From: Petrosia ficiformis
Taxonomy: Eukaryota; Porifera; Demospongiae; Haplosclerida; Petrosiidae
Assembly: GCA_947044365.1 (NCBI GenBank)
Contig: OX345638.1
Location: 10,560,701-10,624,700, forward strand
DNA length: 64,000 nt
Direction: 5' to 3'
Under the pieces are notes generated by a model. The model did no database searches, was not told the DNA's origin, and saw only the letters and a list, made by a program, of their open reading frames with translations. Shown here in pieces: positions 1 through 10,200 of the stretch. The number at the start of each line of letters is the position of its first letter. Within the stretch, counting starts at the first letter, position 1. The position numbers and the translations under genes were made by a program.

Positions 1-432
1 TTGTCATTACTTGATTTTAGAGGAGAAATATTAAATATTAGCTCAAAATGTTGCTATTACTACAATAGACATTTATATAAACAGCATCAGTGCTGTTATT
101 GCATGTTCCTTATCTACTTTAGAAAGCTAGAAAGCCAGTAATACAGAACAAGAAATGTTTTAAGCACCACATTTATTTCTATAGCATGTTCTTGTTTCTG
201 CACTTGTAAACAAACATTTAAATACCAAAATATACTTTTGAATCAGCGTGGGTGGGGTAACCTTCTAACCTTGCCCTCAGGATGAAAATGTATACTATAA
301 ATCCTTTCTAATATGTGTATAACCTATATTTGTTGTTAAGATACATTCTGTGCTGAACCATACAAATGGCTTCTTCTTTCATGAACCATTTATATTATTG
401 CTATTGCTATTAGCACAATTTCATTACATTAC
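1..432 (-). other. Intron of gene 0 at the place where domain X is missing
   Basis: Bases 1-275 closely match 25661-25935, the sequence downstream of the domain X exon of gene 1. The match then jumps to the equivalent of about 27172, upstream of that exon. So roughly 1.2 kb containing the whole X exon is absent here, and only the few bases around the X donor site (about 259-276) remain. No other coding sequence is visible. Confidence 0.6.
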
Positions 433-494
433 CTGTTTGGGTATTTCATTGGGTGGAGGAGAAAGGAATTCATCACCATGAGGAGGTGGTTTAT
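433..494 (-). CDS. Gene 0 linker exon (type A)
   Basis: This 62-bp minus-strand exon is flanked by an acceptor AG and a donor GT. It enters with 2 nt, making a split GAT codon with the Death exon, and ends in phase 0. It encodes a proline-rich linker beginning KPPPHGDEFL and ending PKQ. It is nearly identical to the gene 1 exon at 27322-27383. The rest of gene 0 lies left of the window. Confidence 0.6.
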
Positions 495-2052
495 CTATGA
501 GGAATAAAATGTCTAGCATAATTAATTGTTAATTATTAGTTTATGTAGGAACCCATAATGATAGAAAGTATAAGAGTACTCTTCCACTTTCTAGCATTGC
601 AGGATATAGGGTCCCTGGTTTATGATGTAATGATAAATTGTACATAATTATAGTATAGATTATATAAATGTCACAGTAAGGTTGTTCTATAGTACTTTGG
701 TGGTACAATTACAGGGTGGGTCCAAGAAAGGTCAGTGGTGTCACCACATATCCACAAGAGGTCACTATGATTGGTCAAAGCGTATTCATGTCATTACAAT
801 ATAGGAGAAAAGGATAATAGAAAATTATTTGGAAAAGGGATCTTTAGCTCTGAAGAATGTTGTTAGAAAAGAAAATAAGATAACCAAGTACAATTCGAAC
901 AAGTTCCAAATGAACACTACAGATAAAGAGAGGTAGTGAAACTAAGAATCTTCAGCTGCAAATGAGCAAACAAATAATGTTACATTCATTTATTCAGTTC
1001 ACCTTGGGTTTGCTCTGGCTTGCATCAATGAAGATATGTGGTACTAACATTAGCTAAAATTGTTGCCATGTATACTAAAACCAGAACTAAATTTCCTATC
1101 CAGTACAAAAACAATACTACAGTACTTTAGAGTCAATTTTGAGGTTGTATCACCTCTCAGTAAACAGTTCATTACTGATTTGCATTAATAAGTATAACTA
1201 TAACACATTAATAAAAATTATGTATACAAGTTTCCATGTATACAAGATGCAACTCAATCATAAGCACATACATAAGTAGTTGTCACCACATGAATATGCT
1301 CTCAAATATCTAATCAATATTATTACTATCACCACACAAGAAGTGGAACTGCAATCAATTCCACCCAATAGTTGAGTAGAATGAAAGATTTGTTCCAGAC
1401 TAATAAATATCATTGTAAAAAATTTCAGTGCATCAATGAGGACCATATAATATCTACTTATAAGACACATAGGCAAAGGGCTTGTTAAAGGTCATATCTT
1501 CTTTGCAGTATTTAAACTACTTTCAAGATTTATTTCACATGCCACAGGAGGTCAAGGTTTAGCTGGTACAGTTAACACATTGTGTGTGAGTGGGGTTTCA
1601 TTTGGTCAGTAATCTCAATATTATAATCCTTGAAGTTTACAAACCATAGATTCTAATGTGGTTTGCTGGAAAGAGTTGTTAAGAAATTCAGTGATGTGAA
1701 AATCATTTTTCATAAGTTGTATGTGAGAAGGGCAGCAAAATGAGCATTTGCAATACAAGAGTCAATGAGAAATGTCATTAAATTATACCTATATGATACA
1801 TACTATGAGTAGGACATGACTTTAAGCCCACATCTGCCTGTGTTATAATGTGTGTAGGTAGAGAGAGCTGGTCTTGAGGCTAACTACTAAGTCAATTTGG
1901 TAATTCTCAAGCTTAAAATTACACTGACCACTCATAACCATAACTACAAAGGTGTCTGAGTACTTAACATAATATAATTAATCCCCAACATGGATTGAAT
2001 CATATTTGAGGCCATGCATCTTAGCTGTTTTACATTATATGTCTGTACATAC
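495..2052 (-). other. Intron of gene 0
   Basis: This is intronic sequence between the Death exon and the linker exon. It aligns with 27384-28062 plus 29884-30349 in gene 1 but lacks the 1.8-kb transposon found there. No open frame with family resemblance was seen on either strand. Confidence 0.55.
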
Positions 2053-2344
2053 CTGGAGCAGAATGAGTTCTTTTCTGAAAGGATCTCTGGTATTCATCTG
2101 CAATACAATTCTCACCCACAGCTCTTGACCTCAGTGCTAGTAGGAGCTCTCCTCTAGTACATTTATTGCTGGTACTCAACCATTTACTGAACATGGTTCT
2201 TCTACAATCTTCATCATTATTAGCATATTGTTTTTCTATTCCCTCCAAGACACTATTTTCAAGGCCTAGCTTAATGCCCAAATTATGCCACTTCACAGTT
2301 CTAACCCAATCTAGGAGTTCAGCCAGGTTTGGCTGATCGTCCAT
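2053..2344 (-). CDS. Gene 0 first exon: Death domain
   Basis: The exon encodes about 97 residues starting MDDQPNLAELLDWVR. Death-domain hallmarks are visible: KWHNLGIKLGL in the first helices, the KWL segment, and ALRSRAVGE before the last helix. The start is the Met shared by all three paralogues; no in-frame upstream Met exists in this copy. The exon ends in phase 1 at a GTATGT-type donor (plus strand 2051-2052). Compared with genes 1 and 2 it lacks two codons near LSTSNKC. Death domains mediate homotypic assembly in apoptosis and innate immune signalling; the partner here is unknown. The downstream gene lies off the left edge, so whether gene 0 is functional cannot be judged. Confidence 0.7.
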
Positions 2345-2907
2345 GACTTTCGTGAAGTCAGCAACACATTCGCATTCTTGTGGGCCGCGTCAAAACCGCC
2401 TATATTGCATTACTGTGGTTGTGAGGAATTCGGATGAAGGTGGAGCTCGGTGGAGCTCGTGCAGAACGGATGGTGCAAATGCACCATTCAACAACAGTAA
2501 AGTAGGTGTTGATAGATTGATTGTATCAAACAGTCTATCAATAGATATATACAATTGTTTATCCATGTGCTCTGTAACGCTCTATAAAGCTCTTTAATTA
2601 TCTGCTTCCGTCCTACTTTCATGAGAGCAATAAAACAATATTAGTATGGTATGTTTGCTGTCACAATGTGTATTTCATATTAGTCTTATTATACATACTG
2701 CATTATGAATTTTTCCAGGCCCGTGGGAGTAAATTCAATTTCAGTGCTGAAAAGCTATGGCAAACAATTGTCTTGTTTGGTTTACCACCAAAGAAATGTA
2801 GGGGATCACTTGTAGCACCAAGTGGTTATTGGGTAGTCATAGCCAGGAATGTAAATGATATACTTAAACCATCTCAAGGTTTAATTAAAGCTATATATAA
2901 CTACTAA
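2345..2907 (+). other. Unrecognised divergent open frames next to the gene 0 start
   Basis: Two plus-strand frames are seen: 84 codons from 2343, overlapping the Death gene start codon, and a second open segment about 2719-2907 that follows a good acceptor (ttttccag) and ends in a stop. The second reads ARGSKFNFSAEKLW and onward. Neither resembles a family I recognise. The block has more CpG than its surroundings and is not shared with the sequence upstream of Death in genes 1 and 2. It may be a divergent promoter with a small gene or a gene fragment. Confidence 0.25.
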
Positions 2908-2976
2908 CATCTGAATGTGAACAATAACCAACAGTCAGTGAAAGAGGTTTTAGTAAGTCTCAGTTAAACACTTGAG

Positions 2977-3049
<73 letters not shown>

Positions 3050-3128
3050 TTATTTATATTTATATATTTACTCAAGTGTATAATTAAATATATATATATA
3101 TATATAATATATATATAATTATATGAAT

Positions 3129-3161
<33 letters not shown>

Positions 3162-3590
3162 TTATTTATTTATACTAAGATGTATAATTGTTTATAGTGA
3201 AGTTCAGAATTGAAGAATACTTGTAGTGACGACGCTACATCTGAATCCATGGTTACTACTATATTTTTCAATTTGAAAACTGTGATTCTGTCTATTCTAT
3301 GTATGTTTTACTACAGATGTCTCCTGAACTTAATGCTACCAGTAAAGCAGCCATCAACTCTACTGAGGTAGAACTTAAAATAGCATTATAAATATTATTA
3401 TACAAAATCAAATGCAGAAGCCCCAATCAACACAGACTGCCAATCTGATTGAGGATCCATCTGAAACTTTCAAGAATTCAGAAAATGAGCACCGTTTGTT
3501 TTGTAAATGTGAATTGCCATATGACAGTGAGAGGTGTGCTATTTACCATTATGCTTATACTTAACAAAATCTATTTCTTCTGAAGTCACA
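2908..3590. other. Non-coding interval
   Basis: Apart from the TA microsatellite, I see only short frames. A possible short open segment follows an acceptor-like tacag near 3318, but it cannot be tied to a gene. Confidence 0.3.
2981..3166. repeat. (TA)n microsatellite
   Basis: Long runs of alternating T and A, with a central inverted segment reading 'actcaagtgtataatta' and a mirror-like 'cacttgagtaaat' on the left. Open frames in it are pure Tyr-Ile low complexity and not genes. Confidence 0.9.
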
Positions 3591-5216
3591 TCACATCTCA
3601 GGCAAAGCAAGCATGTCATTCAGTGGTAGCAATGTTGTCATCAGAATTTTGCTGTGGATCTTACCTGCAGCACACCAGAGCTATTCCCCTGTAGTTGCTA
3701 CAGAGTTCTTTGTCTCCCTTTGGAATAAAAATTTCATCTCACCACTCCTAAGGCATATACTCAGCATTTCAGATCATCTCATAGATGATTCCCTATTTAG
3801 AAGCTGTTAGAAGTATAACTTCCAACAATCCATGATATTCTCCTTCATAGACACGCTACTATCATCTTCATCTTAACAGATCAAGACCTCCTCCCTTTGC
3901 ATAAGTTTGTTGTCTTAAAGCTTTGTAGAAACCCTTTTGATCATTATGGTCCACCAACACCTGTAAATGCTTTGATCTCTCCACCAACCAGTCATTCTGT
4001 ATAGTAATTCTGTAACCTTAGTCTCAAGGGTCTTCTTCACTATGGGATCGTTCTTCTGCCTTCCTAAGATGCACTTAATAGATATTCACAGTTTACAGCA
4101 GGGCGGGGGCAGGGAGGGCAATTGCCCCCCCCCTAAGTTTTTACTTGTATGACTTTCTGTGAGTTGAAGGGTGGAGTTAGTTTACACAACTATAACAACT
4201 GGTCAAGCAAAAATAATTCTGTGTCAAAAATTTGGACGCAGAGATAGTCTATTATTGTGCATAGCGCGATAGGCCTAAATTAAGTGACCACACCTCTTAT
4301 GAATAATTAATTACACAAAATTTTCGTGGCGCGCTCCGCTCTCCGAGTTTCCCCTACCTTACAATGTTTCTAGACCGGCCCCTGGTTTACTGTACAACAA
4401 ACGATCATCAGACCAGCAATCAGCACTAATATATACTCTGGAGTCTAGCACCTGACTTTGTCATGTTGCCTAACCACAATATGGTCTATCATGTGCCATT
4501 TTTTTGACCAGGATGTTGCCGTGTACATGTGAGTCTGTGAATATCTATTAAGTGCATCTTAGGAAGGTGTTGGTAACAGTCGAATATTTTTTCTTCAGCA
4601 AACATCTGATAAATAAGATTCCAGGGCTTACTGCATCACCTGACACTACAGCTGGATGTAGTTTCATCATTATTGCAATGGCCACAGCCTGTTCTCGCTC
4701 TTCTCTCAGTGGTTTCACACTGTATACATAACAAAACCACTCTGTTCAAATTCACTTTTTTCAGTATTCTAGTTTCCAACCTTTTAAGCTCATGGCAAAC
4801 AAGAGCAGCACAACCAGAAAAGGTTTCCCTGACTTATTACATCTAAGATAATGAGATTCAGTTTGCTGAGTATGTTTTCAGTCATTGTCCTTATATTCCT
4901 GGTTGCTACTCTCAAAGATTGTGCCATTCTTCCAGGGATATGCTTCAGTGTTTCATGAGTTTGTCAACAGGATTCTGTTAGCACAACTTTCCTCTGACTC
5001 CATCATCGTAGTACGTGCCAAGTTTCTCACCAGGTTAGAGAGGATCCCTCTAGTTCCTCTCCTTTTCTGTCTTCGTTTTACTGAGTTTTTGTCACAATTT
5101 ATATTTTATGTGCAACTGGGGTGTGAACCCAGACGCACCAACCTACTAAGAGACACTCACTTGGAGGTGAAAGGGTGGTTTTACAGTATAGAAGGGGCTG
5201 ACAGCAATTGTATGTA
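3591..5216 (-). mobile_element. LINE relic, copy 1 (endonuclease-RT type)
   Basis: Read on the minus strand, broken frames give the RT motif NYRGIAL followed, after a frame break, by AGKI and KIL (about 3620-3710). Further up is a degenerate endonuclease C-terminus (about 4460-4540). These resemble the AP-endonuclease/RT polyprotein of LINEs often annotated as craniofacial-development-protein-2-like. Stops and frameshifts are frequent, and a MITE interrupts it at 4099-4384. Paralogous relics lie at 30720-32720 and 46110-47300, so it was carried along in the block duplication. Confidence 0.6.
4099..4384. mobile_element. hAT-like MITE
   Basis: A 286-bp insert with ends CAGGGCGGGGGC and (reverse complement) CAGGGGCCGGTC. 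It is flanked by the near-perfect 8-bp direct repeat gtttacag / gtttactg. The paralogous LINE copies at about 31725 and 46510 lack it. An 8-bp duplication and CAGGG ends fit the hAT superfamily. Confidence 0.65.
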
Positions 5217-5320
5217 AGTATGTACGCATGTATATAATAATTATAATACATACGTATAAATTATATAGAATGACCTGAAAGCAATAATATAGTGTTAATG
5301 TATTACAAGATTTATCAATA

Positions 5321-6257
5321 TCAGTTCAACCATGACAAACTATAGCACTAGTAGGTCCATCAGGCTGTGGTAAAAGTACTGTAGTCTATCTTATTGAAAG
5401 ATTCCATGATCCATTAAATGGGGGAGTCCTCTTAGATGATGTTGATATACAAGAACTCAATATTCGTTGGTTAAGGACTCAATTAGGTATTGTATCTCAA
5501 GAACCTATTGTATTTGATACTAGTATATCTGATAATATAAGATATAGTGCTAATCATCATGAGGTATCTGATGAAGAGATTATTGATTCTGCAAAGGCTG
5601 CTAATATTCATGATTTTATACAATCATTAACACAGGTATGTACATAGTACTATTTGTTCCTTCTGTTCATATCTATTTATGTGTTCATGCCATCTATCTA
5701 TCTATGCATCTATCCATCTATGTAAGTACGAAAATATATGTATTTGTCATTCCATCCATACCCATTCATCCATCCATCCATCCATCCATCCATTTATTCT
5801 TCCATCCATCCTTCCATTCATTTATCCATCCATCCATTCATCCATCCATTCATCCATCCGTCCATCTGTTCATTCATCTATCTATCCATTCATTCAGGGC
5901 TATAGTACTAATGCTGGTGATAAAGGCACTCAGTTAAGTGGAGGACAGAAACAAAGAATTGCCATAGCTCGTGCTCTCATCAGAAACCCTAAAATACTTC
6001 TTCTAGATGAAGCAACATCAGCCCTAGATAGTGAGAGTGAGATAATAGTCCAGGAAGCTCTAGATAAAGCTAGGGAGGGTCGTACTAGTATAGTAATAGC
6101 TCAAAGGTTATCCACTGTGTACAGTGCTGATTGTATTGTGGTAATAGCTAATGGTAGTGTTGTTGAGAAGGGTACACACACTGAACTATTAGCTAAGGGA
6201 GGTGTATATTATCAGTTACATCAACATCAACACTTGAAAGGAGATGAGGAGAAATAA
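5321..6257 (+). pseudogene. ABC transporter (ABCB/MDR-like) C-terminal NBD, copy 1
   Basis: Two exons are visible. Exon A (about 5321-5635) carries the Walker [10 protein letters not shown], the Q-loop region VSQEP and an alpha-helical part. Exon B (5898-6257) carries the signature LSGGQ, Walker B ILLLDEA, the D-loop SALD and a switch region reading AQRLST instead of AHRLST, then a stop. Splice sites GT (5636) and AG (5896-5897) are good. The conserved PGQ before Walker A reads P-stop-Q (TGA), and the switch histidine is Gln. No transmembrane-domain exons precede it; a LINE relic does. I infer a truncated pseudogene of a full ABCB exporter, although exon B alone is fully open. Confidence 0.75.
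5690..5897 (+). repeat. (ATCC)n / (ATCT)n microsatellite inside the ABC intron
   Basis: The intron between the two NBD exons is almost entirely CATC/CATT tetramer repeats. The frames read through it as Ile-His-Pro-Ser repeats, which is low complexity rather than protein. The copy at about 47990-48225 has the same array; copy 2 has largely lost it. Confidence 0.85.
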
Positions 6258-7191
6258 CAATTTAATTAGGAACTTTATAATTATTATTAATATTTGAACT
6301 TTTGAACATTTCAACTATTTTATTGCTGATGTTAAATGATTCTGTCACTTCGTTAATTTTTTTGTAGAGAAATGATTAATTTTTAGTATTAGCTACTACT
6401 CTTCTGAATTCTTGATCTGATCCCAATGTTATTGAGTTACTACTAAACGCTAATGTTGATCCTAACATTCAAAACACATTGCGAGTAACAGCTGTTTATA
6501 TTAACTACATGGATCAAGTGGTGCTGTGGTCTTTACACTTTGTGACTATAGATTGATGGAACTGTGGTCTATAGATGCTATAGTTCAATGGAACCAACCA
6601 TGGTTCAATTCTAGACTGCATGAGTCTATGCTTCAATGGAACAATAATCCCTCTGGTTTGATGATCTGGAGATGGTATTAATTATAATCAAGAAACTTCA
6701 TGCTATACTGATATAATACCATATATACTCTAATTAAGGTACAGTAACCTCAATGACGTAATCAGTCCCACTGGCGATTACATAACTACAAAACCAAAAA
6801 TACTCACATGGTTTGCTCACAAATACTTTTGCCACCCCAATATTAATTATCTTCTGCTAGTAATAGTAGTTAAATGTAATTTCAAAATAAACAGTCTACT
6901 GAACTATTAATTAATACTATAAAGGTCCCACTGGTGAATACATCAATAAACAGCCAAAAATGTTCACATTCTTTGCTCACAATTCACAATGTTAATTATC
7001 TACTAACAATAATAATAGTACTTTTATTTAAAAATAAACATATAAAAGTAAACATTATTATTATAAGTTACTTTCTTATTTATTATCTTCCGCCATCTAT
7101 AAAAGTTTCTAATAATAGCTTAAAAATAAAAAAACTTATTAATAATTATTAATAATGAAAAACCTATAAAAGTAAATATTATTATTATAAG
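6258..7191. other. Inter-gene spacer with a small ankyrin relic
   Basis: The spacer between the ABC pseudogene stop and the last exon of gene 1. It aligns with 33970-34596 and 48586-48998. The only coding-like signal is the plus-strand ankyrin fragment listed separately. The rest is AT-rich sequence with no supported gene. Confidence 0.5.
6428..6475 (+). pseudogene. Plus-strand ankyrin-repeat relic
   Basis: This short frame reads VIELLLNANVDPNIQN, the second half of a canonical ankyrin repeat, on the strand opposite to gene 1. The paralogous relic at 34153-34200 reads VIELLLKANVDPNIQN. The third copy of the spacer has lost it. No splice context or extended frame remains. Confidence 0.45.
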
Positions 7192-7284
7192 TTATTTCCT
7201 CAACTTCTTTTCTTCTGTTTCTAATATTTTAACTACTTCATGTCTTCTATATAGACGTACCCAGTCTAGAGGTGAGTATCCACC
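7192..7284 (-). CDS. Gene 1 last exon: terminal half ankyrin repeat and stop
   Basis: A 93-bp exon, phase 0 on entry, with an acceptor at 7285-7286. It encodes GGYSPLDWVR, then a helix HEVVKILE and a Lys/Glu-rich tail ending in TAA. It caps the ankyrin stack. Genes 2 (34597-34698) and 3 (48999-49091) have matching last exons. Confidence 0.7.
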   Translation of the reverse strand, partial: GGYSPLDWVRLYRRHEVVKILETEEKKLRK

Positions 7285-10200
7285 CTGTGTTATAATAATA
7301 ACTGTGATATGTAAGTAATTACTAACATAACTATTATCATAATAATTGTTGTTATCATAATACATCATAAAATAACTATAGTTTGTGGATACTAATTATA
7401 TCATATTTTTATTGAATTCACCAAATCACTATTATTAATACACATATCATGATTACTATGAACATGAGATTATTATAATTAATATCACCAAATTGAATAT
7501 ATATAATATTTGATTCTACAAACAATAGTTATCTTAAGATACTAATACTATTATAATGAATTATCAAATATCAGTTATACAATGGAACCTATATTACCAT
7601 TAGGACACACATCAATGATTATTATAATATTTATTATAAGCTTTTACAAGAATTAGAAAAAAGAAATTATTAATCAAATATATGATCTCATTTTGAGACA
7701 TCTGAATGATGTTGTATTATAATCATATCATAATAATCATTTGTAATATAATTTAATATTATTAAGTAAACATGAACCAATCATAATATTTACTTACCCA
7801 ATCTTTTACATGAATATCAGCACTATGTGATAATAACACATGCACAATATCAACATGACCACTCTTAGATGACAAATGTAAAGGTGTTTGTTGATACTGT
7901 AGTAATAACAATCATTAGATACTTGTAATATCTTGTGTTTATGATAATAATAATAATAGTTAATTAAGTAGCTTTTAATGTTATGACATCATAACAGGTT
8001 ATTAGTTAATAATAATTATAACAAACATATATTACAGATATACATTAGCTATGTAAATAATTATATAATCAATACATAAATTATAACACATAATATTTAT
8101 TTAATATTTACTTACCCTATCCTTTACTTCAGTATCAGCACCCTGTGATAATAACACTTTCACAATATCAACATGACCACTCTTAGATGACAAATGTAAA
8201 GGTGTTAGTCCATACTGTAGTAATAACAATCATTAGATACTTGTAATATCTTGTGTTTATGATAATAATAATAATAGTTAATTAAGTAGTTATTAATGTT
8301 ATGACATCATAACAGGTTATTAGTTAATAATAATTATAACAATTATATATTACAGATATACATTAGCTATGTAAATAATTATATAATCAATACATAAATT
8401 ATAACACATAATATTTATTTAATATTTACTTACCACATCCTTTACATCAGTATCAGCACCATGTGATAATAATACATTCATAATATCAACATGACCACTC
8501 TTAGTTGACAAATGTAAAGGTGTTAGTCCATACTGTAGTAATAAAAATCATTAGATACTTGTAATATCTTGTGTTTATGATAATAATAATAATAGTTAAT
8601 TAAGTAGTTATTAATGTTATGACATCATAACAGGTTAATAGTTAATAATAATTATAACAATTATATATTACAGATATACATTAGCTATGTAATTAATTAT
8701 ATAATTAATACATAAATTATATTACATAATATTTATTTAATATTTACTTACCACATCCTTTACATGAATATCAGCACCATATGATAATAACACTTTCACA
8801 ACATCGACATGACCACTCTCAGATGACAAATGTAAAGGTGTTAGTCCATCCTGAGTAATAACAATCGATCATTAGATACTTGTAATATCTTGTGTTTATG
8901 ATAATAATAATAATAGTTAATAAAGTAGTTATTAAAGTTATGACATCATAACAGGTTATTAGTTAATAATAATTATAACAAATATATATTACAGATATAC
9001 ATTAGCTATGTAAATAATTATATAATCAATACATAAATTATAATACATAATATTTATTTAATATTTACTTACCCTATCCTTTACATCAGTATCAGCACCA
9101 TGTGATAATAATACATTCATAATATCAACATGACCACTCTTAGTAGACAAATGTAAAGGTGTTTGTTGATACTATAGTAATAACAATCATTTGATACTTG
9201 TAATATCTTGTGTTTATGATAATAATAATAATAGTTAATTAAGTAGTTATTAATGTTATGACATCATAACAGGTTATTAGTTAATAATAATTATAACAAA
9301 TATAATTACAGATATACATTAGCAAAATTATAATACATAATATTTTTACTTACAATATCCTTTACTTCAGTATCAGCACCATGTAATAATAACACTTTCA
9401 CAATATCAACATGACCTCTCATAGATGACAAATGTAGAGGTGTTTGTTGATACTATAGTAATAACAATCATTTGATACTTGTAATATCTTGTGTTTATGA
9501 TAATAATAATAATAGTTAATTAAGTAGTTATTAATGTTATGACATCATAACAGGTTATTAGTTAATAATAATTATAACAAATATAATTACAGATATACAT
9601 TAGCAAAATTATAATACATAATATTTTTACTTACAATATCCTTTACTTCAGTATCAGCACCATGTGATAATAACACTTTCACAATATCAACATGACCTCT
9701 CATAGATGACAAATGTAAAGGTGTTTGTTGATACTATAGTAATAACAATCATTTGATACTTGTAATATCTTGTGTTTATGATAATAATAATAATAGTTAA
9801 TTAAGTAGTTATTAATGTTATGACATCATAACAGGTTATTAGTTAATAATAATTATAACAAATATAATTACAGATATACATTAGCAAAATTATAATACAT
9901 AATATTTTTACTTACAATATCCTTTACATGAATATCAGCACCATGTGATAATAACACTTTCACAATATCAACGTGACCACTCATAGATGACAAATGTAGA
10001 GGTGTTTGTTGATACTATAGTAATAACAATCATTTGATACTTGTAATATCTTGTGTTTATGATAATAATAATAATAGTTAATTAAGTAGTTATTAATGTT
10101 ATGACATCATAACAGGTTATTAGTTAATAATAATTATAACAAATATAATTACAGATATACATTAGCAAAATTATAATACATAATATTTTTACTTACAATA

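Noticed and set aside
2950..3141. Minus-strand 63-codon frame of Tyr and Ile
   Set aside because: It is the translation of the TA microsatellite.
5638..5937. Plus-strand frames rich in Ile-His-Pro-Ser (also 47852-48265)
   Set aside because: They translate the (ATCC)n intron between the two ABC exons; splice sites show it is intronic.
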